Assembly: GCA_029948255.1 (NCBI GenBank)
Contig: JALIZF010001939.1
Location: forward strand, 124,001 to 188,000
From: Telmatactis stephensoni
Lineage: Eukaryota > Cnidaria > Anthozoa > Actiniaria > Isophelliidae
Reading direction: 5' to 3'
Length of the DNA: 64,000 bases
Under the pieces are notes generated by a model that was given only the letters and a program-made list of their open reading frames with translations, made no database searches and was not told where the DNA came from. This document shows positions 29,071 through 41,999 of the stretch, in pieces (positions within the stretch are counted from its first letter, which is position 1; every line of letters begins with the position of its first letter). The position numbers were made by a program, and so were the translations under genes.

Positions 29071-29964
29071 TTACCCCTGAGTGAGCGTGTCAAGCGCTGA
29101 CATTGACGGTCTTAGAGGCAAAAATGTCCCAGGCCCCACGATTTTCATAATGGGAGAGGTGAACTCGGTAGTCATGGGCCGAGTAAACTGCATTGCTTGG
29201 ATACCATTGGCCAGCGGATTACCAACAGGTATCGTAGAATACCGCGGACCAGTTGTAGATATTGGCGCATACACAGAAGTAGTTGTAGTACTTCCGTTGT
29301 TGCTGTGAACGTCAGAACGCGGCGCGCTCGCGAACTGAAACGTGATTTGTTGTGGAAATGAATCTTTGTTCACAGCAACTGTCTGGTTGGTGGGTCCAGA
29401 TTGGCTGGACTCTGAGATACATACAACAGGGTATTGAGATGACCAGTGGATATTCTCAGAATGAGCTCCATTACCATTTGTTTGGTTATTCACTGGTCGT
29501 TCTTGTTCCACGTGTTGTTGTGGGTACCCTGTGTTATTTCCGTGTCCATTTATTCCATTCACTTGAAGACCGTTAATCGCGTTGATGCCGTTGATTCCAT
29601 TCAAACTGTTGACGGTCTGACAACTAAGGTTAGCTAACGCGTTGATTCCATTGATCGTACTTATACCCGCTAGGCCATTAATTCCACTGAGAGTTGTATT
29701 CCCATTCACAAATCCCACTCCGTTTCCCATTCCATTTCCCATTCCATTCATCCCATTCACTCCATTCATTTGGGCTGCCATACTGTTGATTCCATTGATC
29801 GCGCTGATTCCATTCATGTTTCCAATTCCATTCAATCCATTCATGTTAATTCCATTCATGTCTGTGATTGTGTTGAGGCCATTGATGTTACCAGCAAACG
29901 CAAAGCCGCTGGGAATGACTGAGTTGTACTTGATCCACGTGGGTGACACGCGTGTGTAAACAGG
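29071..29964 (-). other. Asn/Gly-repeat exon of the Pax gene
   Basis: The 297-codon terminal exon opens [10 protein letters not shown] and then has about 100 residues of iterated NGI/NGL/NGM/MNG units with little Lys, Arg or Glu, followed by a Ser/Thr/Pro/Gln-rich end. This is typical low-complexity activation or condensate-forming sequence. The DNA is also reiterated (minus-strand AATGG-type units), so length variation between alleles is likely. Confidence 0.75.
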
Positions 29965-32943
29965 CTGTTATACATACCCAACAAAATGTTATTTATCATC
30001 ACAAATAACTATAACATTAACTGCAATATAGGAGGATCTTTGCTGACGTCAGTGTTTACATTTTGCTTCATTAGCATAAGGGGTGTGAAGGGGTCGGAGC
30101 TTATGCAAATGCACTCGAGGGACCTCAAGGCGGATGGCAAACGTGGATCGAAGTCGGTTCGAGGGCATTTGCATAAGCTCTGCCTCCTTTACATGAATGG
30201 CGGATCAGAAAACCCAAAATCCAACTGAAAGGATAATTTTCACCTTGAATATAAAGATTTTAATTTTAAGAAGTGAATATCTTGACAACTTACGCTCAAT
30301 GTGTCCGGTTTCGTTCCATTAGTGTTTCCATTGTCCAAATAAACTACTTTTCTCTTTTTTGCTTCAGGTCCTTCATTACCATTCACGTCTGTGTTCTCAC
30401 CATTGATTTTCTCAGGAATTTGTTTCATCGTGTCGTTGTTCTCACTAATTACACTGTCTGATTTGCGTTTGCGTTCTTCATTGACTTGTTCTTTGTCCGA
30501 TTCCTCCTTTTGTTGTTCCTGTTCCGATTTTACGTGGATGTCCTGGGAATTTCCTGCATAATTTGGACATACACACAAATAATAGAAAAATAATGCGTCA
30601 ATAATTTATCATTATTCAAATTAATAATTTGACTGCCCGGGTGATAAATGTATACCGTCATTTATGTGATATTTGGGTGCAATTTCTCATTCGCGATCCT
30701 GTTTTGACCTTAGCTAAAATGGCAACCAATTGGCTGATGTGGACTTGCTGTTTTGATGTGGGAGAAAAAACTGGAGAACCCATAAAAGCCCTTGAAAAAA
30801 CAAGGTTAGCTAAAATCCCATAAAAGCCCTTGAAAAAACAAGGTTAGCTAAAATGGCAACCAATTGGCTGATGTGGCCTTGCTGTTTTGCTGAGGGAGAA
30901 AAAACTGGAGAACCCATAAAAGCCCTCATGGCATGGTAGAGAACAACACATCAAAAACTCAGTTCACATGTGACTCAGCCAGGTATTTAACTTGGGGACA
31001 CAGAGGTGCATGGCAAGTTCTTTCACGGCTATGCCAACTATGTCAACCCATCATCGAGCTAAGAAAAGAACTGAATAGCAATGGGGAGTGGAGCACAGGT
31101 CGAAGGGCTATGGCAATGTGTACCACGAGAGGAGCGCAAATGGCTCTCGTTGAGTATCTCTACCTTACACCACAGTTTCGATAGAGCAGATTCCGTATGA
31201 CTGTGAAAGCAGCAAGGTCACGGAACGGCAATGATTTCAAATATTCTTATATAGAGTAGATTTCGTATGACTGTGAAAACAGCACTGCACGGTCACGGCA
31301 CGGTTATGGCAGGAATTTCGAATGTTTTTAAAGACATTACGGAACTGACACGGTCACGGCACGGCGCGGTCCGTTTCACACTCATACGAAATCTGCTTTA
31401 ACAAAGACGTACCGTTCTGTGAAATACTGTGTCCATTCTCATTGGGAGTTTTCTCAACATTCTGCACAATGATTTCCTGTGGCGTCTTCACAGGGGAGGG
31501 GTGCTGCGGTTGGGCTTGAACCTGAGGGGTGGTAGGGACAGTAGGTTGATGATGTGCAATCTGTGTTTGTTGGAGACTTGGTGAGAAATTAACTGCAGTG
31601 GTGTGGGGTAGGGCAAAATTGATCTGTGAGGGAAATCCATTCATCTGGGGTTGAAGAGTAACTTGTTGCTGAAGGTGTTGTACTTGTTGGGCGTGTTTAA
31701 CCTGTTCTTGAACTGCTCTGGCTTCTTTTTCTGCGGCTGAATTCCTGAGAATCCGATTAATTGAGCTCACGCTTGGAACATTGGTTTTATCGCAAATCCC
31801 ATCAGACAGTAAGTTATTTCGTATCTCCCATGCGAATATACAAGGATTTTTATCTTTGTATTCCAATATCTTCTTCACCACCTTAGGTGTAGCCACTTTT
31901 GGCTTACTCCCACCGATGGCGCCCGGTCGGACCGAGCCTGTCTCATAGTAGCGGCCAAGAATCTTACTGACGCAACCGTGAGATACGAGTAACTGCCGAG
32001 AGATCTCCGATGGCCGAACGCCGCAGTGAGCCAGCTCGACGATGCGATGACGCATGTAATCGGGAAGTGGTCGACCATTTACGAACACTCCTCCCAGCTG
32101 GTTGACCCCACCGGGACCTTGAGAAGCAATGAAAAAAAATTACTTTAAGGTTTTTTAATGATAACAATTGACATAATATTGAAAAAATAGCAAATTTTGA
32201 AAAATAATGAAATTCAAATAGATGAGCAATTCTGCCACAATAATAAATACAGTGTCGAATAAAAAGGAATAAAACGAGAATGAAATAGAAACACACGCAA
32301 ACTTTAAAATTTCAGAAATTCTTCATTTAGTTTGTCAATACTTTGTCAGAATTCTCTAAGCATCCTTAAGTTATAATTCTATACAATCACAAGTTTATTT
32401 TCTATCGGTTAAAGTCATTCATTCTTCAGAAGGCGGTCGTATGTCGTTTTTCTCTTAATTTAGGAATTAAATAAGAACACAGTAAAGGCAAAAGGTCAAT
32501 CAACTCACGGAAATCAAAGTTTAGTTTCATTCACAAAAGATACCTTGAAAGTGTGATATAATTTGAAGCCACTTTCCAGTAACAAAAGATTGTTTTGGTT
32601 GTAGGCCTTTCTGGTAATTTGTTCGTCAAAAAGTGTTTTGGCATTTCACATAAAAAGGTCGATTACTTGTGGACTAGCTATTTGGATTAATTAAAAATTC
32701 TATTGTTCAAACCAGTCAAATACGGTACGAAAAAGAATAACTATAAATCTCAATTTTTGAACAATTTCTTAAAATATCTTAATATATTGCATTTACATAG
32801 CAATGATAGACCAAAAATTGAACAAATTTTCTGACGAAGGCAAATAGGGCCTTCAAGTGTATGGTATAAATAATACGTGAAGCTGCTTTCAATAGAAAAA
32901 AATGTGAGTGCAATAAATCTCGATATTTACCTCTATGAGGCAT
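29071..32943 (-). CDS. Pax transcription factor, PaxA/Pox-neuro-like, no homeodomain
   Basis: Four coding exons on the minus strand: 32943-32931 (13 nt, MPHR), 32117-31413 (paired domain plus Gln-rich linker), 30553-30294 and 29964-29071 (stop). The total is 1,872 nt, or 623 residues, with every phase agreeing. The paired domain fills residues about 5-130: [16 protein letters not shown], a PAI helix-turn-helix with [30 protein letters not shown], then the RED half ending [10 protein letters not shown]. The text ELAHCGVRP and [11 protein letters not shown] recalls Pox-neuro and cnidarian PaxA, which also lack a homeodomain; PaxC cannot be excluded. After the paired domain come Gln-rich, Lys/Glu-rich (EAKKRKV, a likely nuclear signal) and Asn/Gly-rich segments. 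No homeodomain or clear octapeptide is seen. Role: sequence-specific DNA binding in the nucleus. Confidence is high for Pax, moderate for the class. Confidence 0.9.
30055..30236. mobile_element. MITE GGCGGATCAGAAAA, copy 1
   Basis: GGAGCTTATGCAAATGCACT and GGCATTTGCATAAGCTC are inverted, and the right end is GGCGGATCAGAAAACCCAAA. It lies in the last intron of the Pax gene. A better-preserved copy is at 42690-42884. The arms contain ATGCAAAT octamer-like sequence. Confidence 0.65.
30710..30930. repeat. Direct repeat in a Pax intron
   Basis: A unit of about 90 bp (GCTAAAATGGCAACCAATTGG through CCCATAAAAGCCC) occurs twice with few differences, and its GAAAAAACAAGGTTAGCTAA junction is duplicated in between. 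Confidence 0.75.
31185..31397. mobile_element. MITE AGCAGATTTCGTATG, abutting a Pax donor site
   Basis: AGCAGATTCCGTATGACTG and its inverse at the ends, interior rich in CACGGTCACGGCACGG. Its right end is about 15 bp from the donor after the paired-domain exon (last exon base 31413). A relative is at about 42433-42563. Confidence 0.6.
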
Positions 32944-33002
32944 ACTCCACTGGGATATTGGTCGCTCAATGATTCTTCCCTAACTTCCCGCGTATATTAA
33001 TC
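32931..33002 (-). other. Pax start exon: 5'UTR plus 13 coding bases
   Basis: Minus-strand acceptor gttgtttttcag ends at 33003. The exon carries the ATG at 32943 and ends MPHR plus one base before gtaaat. Joined to the 32117 exon it gives [14 protein letters not shown], the usual beginning of Pax proteins. A further possible 5'UTR exon ends at 33110 before gtgaat; joined here it would create a short upstream ORF starting at 33121. Confidence 0.65.
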
Positions 33003-34576
33003 TGAAAAACAACAAAATAAATAAGAAAAAAATTAAGAATCTCCCATAATTGTTATTATCATTTGTTATTACTTTCAGAACAGCCGAAAAAATACCGCGA
33101 AATATTCACCTCTGAAGCCATCGCACCATCCTCTCTCTAAAATCTACTCGTGTACGTTGGATATTTTTGCGACTTGGTTGTGAAATATTCCAGAAAAATT
33201 GATTCTGAACACATCTATTTGTCTAAAATTGACAAGAAGGTTGATGGTTTTCTTATCACACTACCGACCCGTTCCATGTCGACAGTTCTTGAACCAGGTT
33301 ATTTACAAGTTGCCTTATAAGGAGATGCGAACAATAGCCGAGGCAACAGGTCCGGGTTGTGTATGAGTACAAACACCAAGAACCACATGCCAAGAGAGAA
33401 AAATATTTCCTGAACTTTATGGCAATGAAATATGGGTTAACAGGTAGAAAAAAGGGGTTTAAAGTAAATTGGTTTCTGAAGGCGGGAGTTTTAAGTGGCT
33501 TAAAATAACGCGCGCGCTCTGATTGGCTAAAGAACACGCGTAGGGCGTGCACTATAAGAAAATAAAACACGCGAATGTTCTTTTCAGGCGAAATGAAAGC
33601 GCGTTCTTTTCGAATGTAAACTTAGTCTCGAAATAGTTATGGTAAAAATCTTTTAAAAGAAAAATCGACAGAATGCTACGTTGAATGGCATAGAAGACTT
33701 CTATAACCCAACATCTACTTCCTTGTAGCTTTCTATTTGTGCTTCCTGGTTTTCTGTTTCTTAAGTGCTTTTATAAATGCGGTATGCATAATATCATCTA
33801 AAGAATGAATATAAAGCTGTAAAATTGCTGGAAACATTTAGATATCTTTATATGAAATGTTTAAAGTTTTACTTAAAAAGTAATATAGATTTTGAAACAT
33901 TCACAGAACACACTTTCTCGAAACCATATAATTTTCGAGGTTGCTTATAATATTTGAAAACCAAAAGAAACTTGCCAAAAAAGGATACAAGTGCAGTAGC
34001 TTTAGAAATTTGGCAGAAGCAACAAAAATGTAGTTACTATAGCAACGAGGTGCATGTTATGTAACTGTTGCTATAGTGACGGATCAAAGTTTTTACTACG
34101 ATTCTGTTTGTAATGTTGGTAGTTACCATAAGAACAAGTTACATGTTACATGTTACAAGTTACATGTTATGTAACATAGTTTTTAAAGTGACCTTAACCC
34201 CAATTTGAACTGATTTTTGATAATCGTTTCTTTATGAATGAAAAAGCTTTATGGTTCAATATTTCTGGATATAGACATCTCCTTTCTGATGTTTAAGCAA
34301 TTTAAATCTGAAAATACAAATGAATTGACGTCAACCCAGGAATTAAGCTAAGATAAAAAAACACTAGAGATAATATCTTACTAGTTTTCCATTTGCAAAG
34401 ACATTTTCAATGCTAATTACACAATATGGTGAATGATTTCACTACTTTACTCAAACGCAATTGTTGCAAAATTAGAAACATGCAAGATTCACATATTCCT
34501 GGATTGAAGTCACCTCGTTTGCATTTTCCGATTTCAAATGCTTATAACTCAAAAAATAGACATTCTTATTCAAGAT

Positions 34577-34905
34577 TATATAATAATTGGCATATTACGC
34601 GCGCTCTGATTGGTCGAACAACCATGTGTGATTAGAGTACACACACATAGATGGCGTCATCGAATCTTACGCGCGCTCTGATTGGTTGGAATGTTTCGAT
34701 AAATATTATATAAAACAGATAGATTCCATTTTTCCGTGCTTCTGTACTCTAATCGATGCACAGATGACGTCAAAATGTGGTGAGAACAACAGTCATGCCA
34801 CTCGAGTTCGTCTCGTGGCGTACTTTTTTTTGTTCTCACCACATTTTGACGTCATCTGTGCATCGATTAGAGTACAGACGCACGGAAAAATGGAATCTAT
34901 TTGTT
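34577..34905. mobile_element. Palindromic MITE with CRE-like sites, copy 3 (inverted)
   Basis: Closest match to copy 1 (4613-4936), in the opposite orientation. It has both TTACGCGCGCTCTGATTGG ends, a TGTACTCTAATCGATGCACA arm and its inverse, and GATGACGTCAAAATGTGG in each arm. Confidence 0.7.
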
Positions 34906-35899
34906 AACTATTAAACCATCCAGCGTTTCAACTCATGAAGAAATGATGATCAAAATTTCAAATTAAAGGTTATGAGCACTTTATTAGTTGCTATAACAAC
35001 GAGGTACATGTTATTTAGCTGTTAGTAGACATCTCGTCTTACAAAAAACCAAATTAGCCTCTGTAATGACTACTTTTCTCGGACTCATATTTTGGCTATA
35101 TAGTGATGGGTCATAGTTTTTAACGTGATCTTGCTATGTCATACCTGTTAGGTAAAGTTGGTGGCCGCTATGTTATTTGATAGGTGTATACAATATTGAC
35201 ACTTGTAAACAGTTATAACAAGCCCTCGAAGTATTCAAAATATTTGGGGCAAATCAGTGACTATTGAAAATATGTCATTAATCCAACTTTGCATCGATTC
35301 CCTGTCAAATATCTCCAAGAAATTGTCATATGATTTTAGGGTGCAAGCTGACGTTCTTCATGTTCTTATGAATAGTAACTTAATTCTAAAAACAAAACTT
35401 GGCCAACTGCGACGAACAATTGTTCAGTGACTTTGACAACAATGACAAAGTTGAAAGCAAACACACTTAAAAAAACGGGAATTTGTCGTAAGTTCCTGGA
35501 AGAATGGATTTCGTCAGTAAAAGTTCTCTTTTGTAAAGATGCAGTTTAGATGCTGTTTAAACGTTTTATGATATTATAACAGCTTGATTAAAAAATTACA
35601 TTTTTCAGCAAAAAGAAACAAAATTGGTTTTAAATGCTGCTATTTTTTGTTGTTTCTTATTAGAAATTTCTGAGTTGATTCCGTACCAATTGATTCTGAT
35701 TCGTTAGTTTAATTCTCTTTCCACATATTATTTCTCTAGTAAAAATAAAAACAAATTACAAAAGAAAACAAAAAGAAAGTGATTTTGAAAAAAGTGAACA
35801 CTACTAGCATGATATAAACATACTACTATTTTCCGGTTGGATTCAAACTTGACTTGACAAATACTCGTCATATAGATATTTGCCACATATGGCCAGATG

Positions 35900-37150
35900 C
35901 GGTCTCATTAAGGCCAATGAAGTCGGTTATCATAGCAAATCAAATTGAACAATTGTACCGAAAAAACAAAACACGCCCAAATCAAACATTTTTTCGCTTG
36001 AATTAAAACTTATCTAATCAGATGGCAAGTAAAACTGATCAACACTTCAATGCTATTTGAAGCGTATTGCCTAATGTAGCCTTACCAATGAGCTTTTATC
36101 AGGTATTTTTAAATTTGTAAAATAGATCTAGAAAAAGAATTACCATAGCTGGATAGAGCATGTTAAAATTAGGAAGACAGTGAAGTTTGAAGGAATTAAA
36201 TCCAAAACTCGCGAGAGTATGAATTTTTGAAAAGTGTGAATTTGTAAGAAAACCTTTGCTGATAGGCATCTCTTGCCTACCAGCGAATGTTTTCATACAA
36301 AATTTCGATTTCGAAAAATTCATATCTTCATGAGTTTGAAAGTTACTTCATTCAAACTTCACAGTTTTACTAATTTTGACGTGCTCTTTCCAACTATGGT
36401 AATTATATTTCTGTACTGTGACTTTTGGAATTACATGATAAAAGCTCATTATTGATTGAGTAAAAGAGTTAACATAATAGTGCCGAAAAACGAAAAACAC
36501 AAAAATCAAACACTTTTTCGCTTGAATTAAAACTTATCTCATAGATGGCAAGTAGAATTGATCAACACTACATAGTTATTTGAAGCGTATTGCCTTATGC
36601 AACCTTATCAGTCACTGGGTAAAAGGACAGTAACAAAATAATATTGAGTACCAAAACACGCCCAAATCACACCTGATGTTTTTCGCTTGAATTAAAACTT
36701 ATCTCATAGATGGCAAGTAAAGTCGATCAACACTACATAGCTATTTGAAGCGTATAGATGGCCTGATTACAAATTTTGAGTAAAAGGACAGTAACAAAAT
36801 GATGGCACCAAAAAACAAAAAACAACAAATAAACAACAACAACAAAAAATCCCGAACGAAATGCGCCTACATCGAACATTTTCTCGATCGAATTAAAACT
36901 TTTATGATAACAAATAAATGTTGACAAATAGGTCCTTGAAACATTTGGCCTGTTGTAGCCTTACTAGTTATTGAAACTAAGGAATTAAAGTAATCAAAAT
37001 TGTTCAAACTAAACAATAATGAAAAAGTGGTAATGATTTATCAAAGCCCAGATCAAACATTTTTCGCTTGAATTAGGACTTGTTTTAGCGAACACTACAT
37101 AGCTCCTTGAAGCCTTTGGCCTGATGTGGCCTTACCAGTCAGAGACAGAC
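35900..37150. repeat. Five-copy degenerate long repeat
   Basis: The segment CGCCCAAATCAAACATTTTT, CGCTTGAATTAAAACTTAT, ATGGCAAGTAAA, GATCAACACT, then ATTTGAAGCGTATTGCC recurs at about 35970, 36500, 36660, 36860 and 37050 in one orientation, with varying decay. A separate foldback element (36087-36450) is inserted between the first two copies. Confidence 0.7.
36087..36450. mobile_element. Foldback element AATGAGCTTTTATCA
   Basis: The ends AATGAGCTTTTATCA and TGATAAAAGCTCATT are perfect inverse copies. Inner arms AATTACCATAG/CTATGGTAATT and TGAAGTTTGAA/TTCAAACTTCA follow in order. Confidence 0.7.
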
Positions 37151-39339
37151 CTGAACGACACTTTCAGGTCACCCTTACGTCATTGTAGAGGCAAACAAAT
37201 ATGACAGTTTCAACATTAAGGAAAAAAAAAAAAAAAAAAATCCAAAATCCAAAAATATCAAATTGAATAAAACTGTTTTGAGGCTAAAAGAAAAATTGAA
37301 ATAACAAAATGTCGAAGGGAAAGAAACCAAAATGGAGCAAGAACATGAGCCAAATTAGATTTATCGTTCTAGTATTGTTCAAATGTAAAAAAAACTTCAA
37401 CTAATGCAATTTTACAGTATTATATGATAACAAAATTGCTTTTAGTTAATTGATTATTGTTTTTTGTATGTATAATTAGTTCTCCTGTCTTTTTTTCTTT
37501 CTAAAAAAACCTCTCACACTTCGTGGTATCAGCGTTCAAGTCGCACAAAGAATCCAAAATCGTAGACACAATTTTACTTCTTCTAGACATAATAAGACTT
37601 GAGATCAATTTTTCTTTCGTTAATTCTATAGATGCTGAATTAGAAATAGCTCTAAAGATCACCCATTTTACAGACAAGAGATTTAAGTAAACTTATTCTA
37701 TAGAGGTCACTCACAGCGCGCTGTCAAGTAGCTGAACAGTAAATATGTCTAAAGGGGTCAACCTTAAAGTAGTGGTTTTCAGTTAAGACAAGCTTCAAAA
37801 AATAGAGTATTGAAACTAATTAAAGAACGTTCGCTCAAATGAAAGGGTAATTTTTTAAAGAAAAAATCCAAGCAACACAGCGCCTATCAGAGTGTCTAAT
37901 TTGTGACTATTACTCGTGAATACCAAAACGTCTAATCATTTCAGTCCACCAGCTGCCTCAATTATAGTTACAAACCTAATAAATACACTCTAACCTGTAA
38001 GTGAGGATTGAATCGTTCCTTTCGAACAATACCCTCTTGCTGTTGAAGAAGTTTCTTGGGGCGGTAAAATTTGTTGGTGCTTTGGATTAAAACCGTGAAC
38101 GCAAGCAGCGAAACTTCTCGGTCGAGTTCAAAGCACTGGTTTGAATGCCCCTTCTGGCCTGTTCATCGTTAATTCTCTTCTGGTACATTACATCATAAGT
38201 AATATGGGTCATAGGATAGATTATATGTGTTAATATATGGGGTTAGGACCTCACAGGTGAGTGACCATACCTTGAGATTCCCGCCCTTTCTTAACAAGCA
38301 AGTCTTGAACCCCACATAACCAGGGAATATTAAATTGCTCTCACGCACTTGGGTCGTGCTGTTTCAGATCATAGATGAACGGATGAAATGAATAGATTCT
38401 TTCAGTGCTAATGTAATTGAACTACTTTTCTTTCTTTCTTTCTTTCTTTTATTTGTTATTTTTTTCTTTGTTTCTCCCCTCCCCCCCTCTCTCTCTCTTT
38501 CTTTCTTCGGCTTCCTTCCTTCTTTCCTTCCCTTTTATCAGTTTACTTCCGTTGTTTTTCCTCTTGGCGACAGATTTGTTCTTTTCTTTTTTTAATCTTC
38601 AAGCGTCATTAACTTAAAGTGTATGACCAATATTTTTCACAAGCCATTCTAAAAACAATTCCTAGTCACCGGAATAGATGGACGCATTTTAAAAGCTACT
38701 AAAAGTGTGATAAATGAATAGTTGATAAAAGAAACTTAAATTTCTATTCACCTGTAGGAAAGTAAAATAAAAAGCTCATAGTTGAACCAGCAAAAACGCA
38801 TATCAAACCAGACGACCTGACCATATTCATCCAACAGCATGGCAACTAAGCTTTAGGGTCACGTGAGATTCTACAACCAAGTTTGTTTACCATATCGTCT
38901 TTATCAAGAAATATGGAACTTTGCGTTTGATCAGGTATAAGAGAAACAAGGATGAGAATGGAAATGAGTCAAGAAATGTTTTGAATGATGTCTAATAATA
39001 GAGATATCTTCGGCACAAAAGCCGGTTGTAAATTCAGTTTTAGTGTTTCTTTTTTACATTTTTCATTTGATGGGAGTGCGATTCTTTGAAGCAAGCAATT
39101 TTTTTCAGTGTGTCGTCACGACATTTTAATTGAATTACACGTGATCGGGCTCCCCATGGTTCCGTCTCAGAATTCGTACACACGGATAAGCCTTCTGTCT
39201 TACTGGATTCCTATGTGATTGAAAGGTTACTTTCTTTCAAATGAGATTCTATTATATAGGCAAAAACCTATTCACGGATTTGACGTTTTATATACTGGAT
39301 TCCTTTGGGTCCTTTGAGACCGCCAGTACAAACAGGCAC

Positions 39340-39628
39340 TAGTGTTACACGCTGAAACGTTCCTCTGAAACTTGCCTCAATCGCCGTTGCGAGACAAGTT
39401 TCACAACGCATTGCACCGTGTAACATGTTCATTTAGCTGAAACATTCCCCGGGTCGATCGGTTTCACGAAAGGTAGGACTGCTTTCTACTCCTGCACAGC
39501 CGAAACTTGTGTCGCGAACAAGTTTCAGGACGAAATTTCAACGTGTAACACTCCTTTTGAAAATCGTCTCGCATCGGCGATCGACACAAGTTTCAGATAA
39601 AAGTTTCAGCGTGTAACAGCGCCTTGAG
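39340..39628. mobile_element. Palindrome related to AAGGCGCTGTTACA
   Basis: Starts TGTTACACGCTGAAACGTTC and ends AGTTTCAGCGTGTAACAGCG, with inner CACCGTGTAACATG and CAACGTGTAACACT. The layout resembles 12264-12507 but with sequence CTGAAAC in place of the AATTTTCCC motif. Confidence 0.55.
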
Positions 39629-39639
39629 GGTCTTGCCAC

Positions 39640-39780
39640 ACTAATAGAGGGATTTAATGGCAGCCATGTTTGTGGGCAAGTACAATAGAAAGTTTTTGAA
39701 TGACAAAAGATTTCATTTCTCATGGGAGAAAAGGTCTATTATTTGACCACAAACATGGCTGTCGTAAAATCCCTCTATTC
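39640..39780. mobile_element. Palindromic element AATAGAGGGATTT
   Basis: AATAGAGGGATTTAATGGCAGC, CATGTTTGTGG and its inverse end CCACAAACATGGCTG, AAATCCCTCTATT. Similar GGCAGCCAT-bearing palindromes lie at 41807-41955 and 56085-56230. Confidence 0.6.
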
Positions 39781-41806
39781 TTTCCGCCGATATTTTGCTA
39801 ACCACACTAACATGGCGTTTTCTTACATTCAAATGTCGTATTAGTCGGCTCAGTGGAAGGGAGCCTAACCGTAACAAAAAAAGTGCGTTTTTAAACTGCT
39901 GGATTAGTGTGAAGGAAATCTCAGTTGATGAACAAATTTTTACTTTACTCTCTTTACTCCTTGAACGAGCTGGTAGGAATTAAATAACACTGGAACAATT
40001 GAACTATAAAGACCACTTTACAGACCCATGTCTTTCGGATAGACGTTGAACTGTGTCCAGTTCAGAAGAAAATGGTTCAAGTAGCAAACCCAACATAGCG
40101 GGTACCAACACATGGGTCGAGGAGTTGTTAACATGAATGGTCACGTGGTCATGCGATATCACAGAGAATAAGTTATCATGGCAATTGCGTGCCGATAGTC
40201 AGTCCATAGCATTCTGTTTAATCTGTCTAATCTGCTGAATGCGGAAAAACATGCTTGATACAAAGGCAAAAGAAACTTGAACTAAATCCATAAAAATCAT
40301 TAGCATGATTAATGCATTGATAAAAATAAAATAATTGTCAAAGCAGGTTACGCAGTTGGCAAGATGCAAGTCCTGATGTGGAAATTAGGTAAACATATCA
40401 AAAACAAAAACAAAAACAAAAAGAGACATTAACTACATTAGCTAAAAGTAATTAACTAAATTAATAAGCCAAATAAAGGATAGAAAGATGAAAACCAAAA
40501 AACTGAGACGTTCAAAGAGAAGTCACATGTGTTAGTTCAAAATTGCCAAACTAATTTGAAATATCAATGTTTCTAAACTGCTCTCTTGCAATTTCAATTT
40601 TTCGTTAAAAACTTTAGAAATAATTCCGCAAGTAAATTAGTGCGAACCGATTTTGTGAATATTTCTTTAAGCCACGGCCTGTTTACAACACTAGAGATAA
40701 CTTTTTGTTTTCAGGGGACACCAGAAAGAGAAATCTTCATTTTACTACGCCGTTACCCTGCCTTTTGTAAACGGGTCACAAGAGCCTGTTTACATGAAGG
40801 CAAAGTAATCCAAGTGACGTCATGGCAGCCATCTTGGATGAACCGACATTAGTGAAAAACGTCTGCGCATGCTCGTAGTCACGCCTTCGTCCTTTTGTAA
40901 ATTTATGCAAATTTCCCTTTTACGCTTGCCTTCAACAATAGTCAAAACTTAAGGTCAATTCTTGAAACTTAGGGCCAATATTCACATAATGTCTTCATTA
41001 ATGCAATATCTTTGTCTCACAAAAGTATACAAGAGAAATTTTATGTACACGAGCACTTCATTTTAAGTCGAAACTCACACATTTCTTAAGAAAACATCGT
41101 AATATGTACGCATGCGCAGACGTTTTTCACTAGTGTCGTTGGATGGCAGGAACAATAAAATCATTTTAGCTTATAAAGAATCCCAATGCTCAAGGGAAAC
41201 AAATTCTTTTGTTCTGCCATCCATTATGGCTGATGTCAGGTGGTCGTTCAAAGCCTCTATTGCTTGGTGATGAACTAGTTCAACAAAAGATTTCTCATTA
41301 GTGCGTCTGCCGCTTCTTTATCTTTAGATTCTCAAGGGACTTATTGAGACCTATCAATGTTTTGTCACGTGATTAGGTTATTGTATAGAGTGTGACTGCT
41401 GGTTAAGAGGCGCAAACGCTATGAGTGATTAACCGCGACTGCTTATGGTTGACATAGTTTCTCTGCCTCATCTAGATCGAGGACTTCGAAGTTAAAGTGC
41501 TCGAATATAACAAGGGATGAATGGAAACTTATATAGATACGAGAAGAAAGTTGGTAGTTGCTGTTTCCTAAAATGTTAGATAGCAAATCAGGCTATTTTG
41601 CTTACAATGAGCCTCTGGCTGCACAAAGAGTGCATGGAGTTAACCGCTGGATAAAACCTATCGGTAGATAAATCTATTGAATAAATTTATTGAAACTGTG
41701 AGTATGCAACCGGCTTGGTACGTATTGCATATATCTGCAATAAGGTAATTATATTTTATATGAAATCAAATTCAAAATACATAGTTTATATATTTGAATA
41801 GAGGCT

Positions 41807-41955
41807 TTGTACCATCACGTGACGGCAGCCATGACAGGAGGAAGGAACAATAGAGTCTGGACTAATCTGGTTTACATGAGAAAGAGTTCAGTTTCCCAGG
41901 GGAAAAGACTCTATTGTTGTGCCTCCTGTCAGGGCTTCAATCACGTGATGGTGCA
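41807..41955. mobile_element. Palindromic element GTACCATCACGTGA
   Basis: TTGTACCATCACGTGACGG and its inverse TCACGTGATGGTGCAAAG, with inner GACAGGAGGAAGGAACAATAG and CTATTGTTGTGCCTCCTGTC. Confidence 0.6.
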
Positions 41956-41999
41956 AAGCTTCTGCTATATGTTGCTAACATTCATATCTGTGTAGATGC

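Noticed and set aside
29642..29959. Pro/Ile-rich plus-strand frame
   Set aside because: Antisense of the Asn/Gly-rich Pax exon.
31875..32296. Minus-strand frames overlapping the paired domain
   Set aside because: Out of frame with the paired domain; no independent support.
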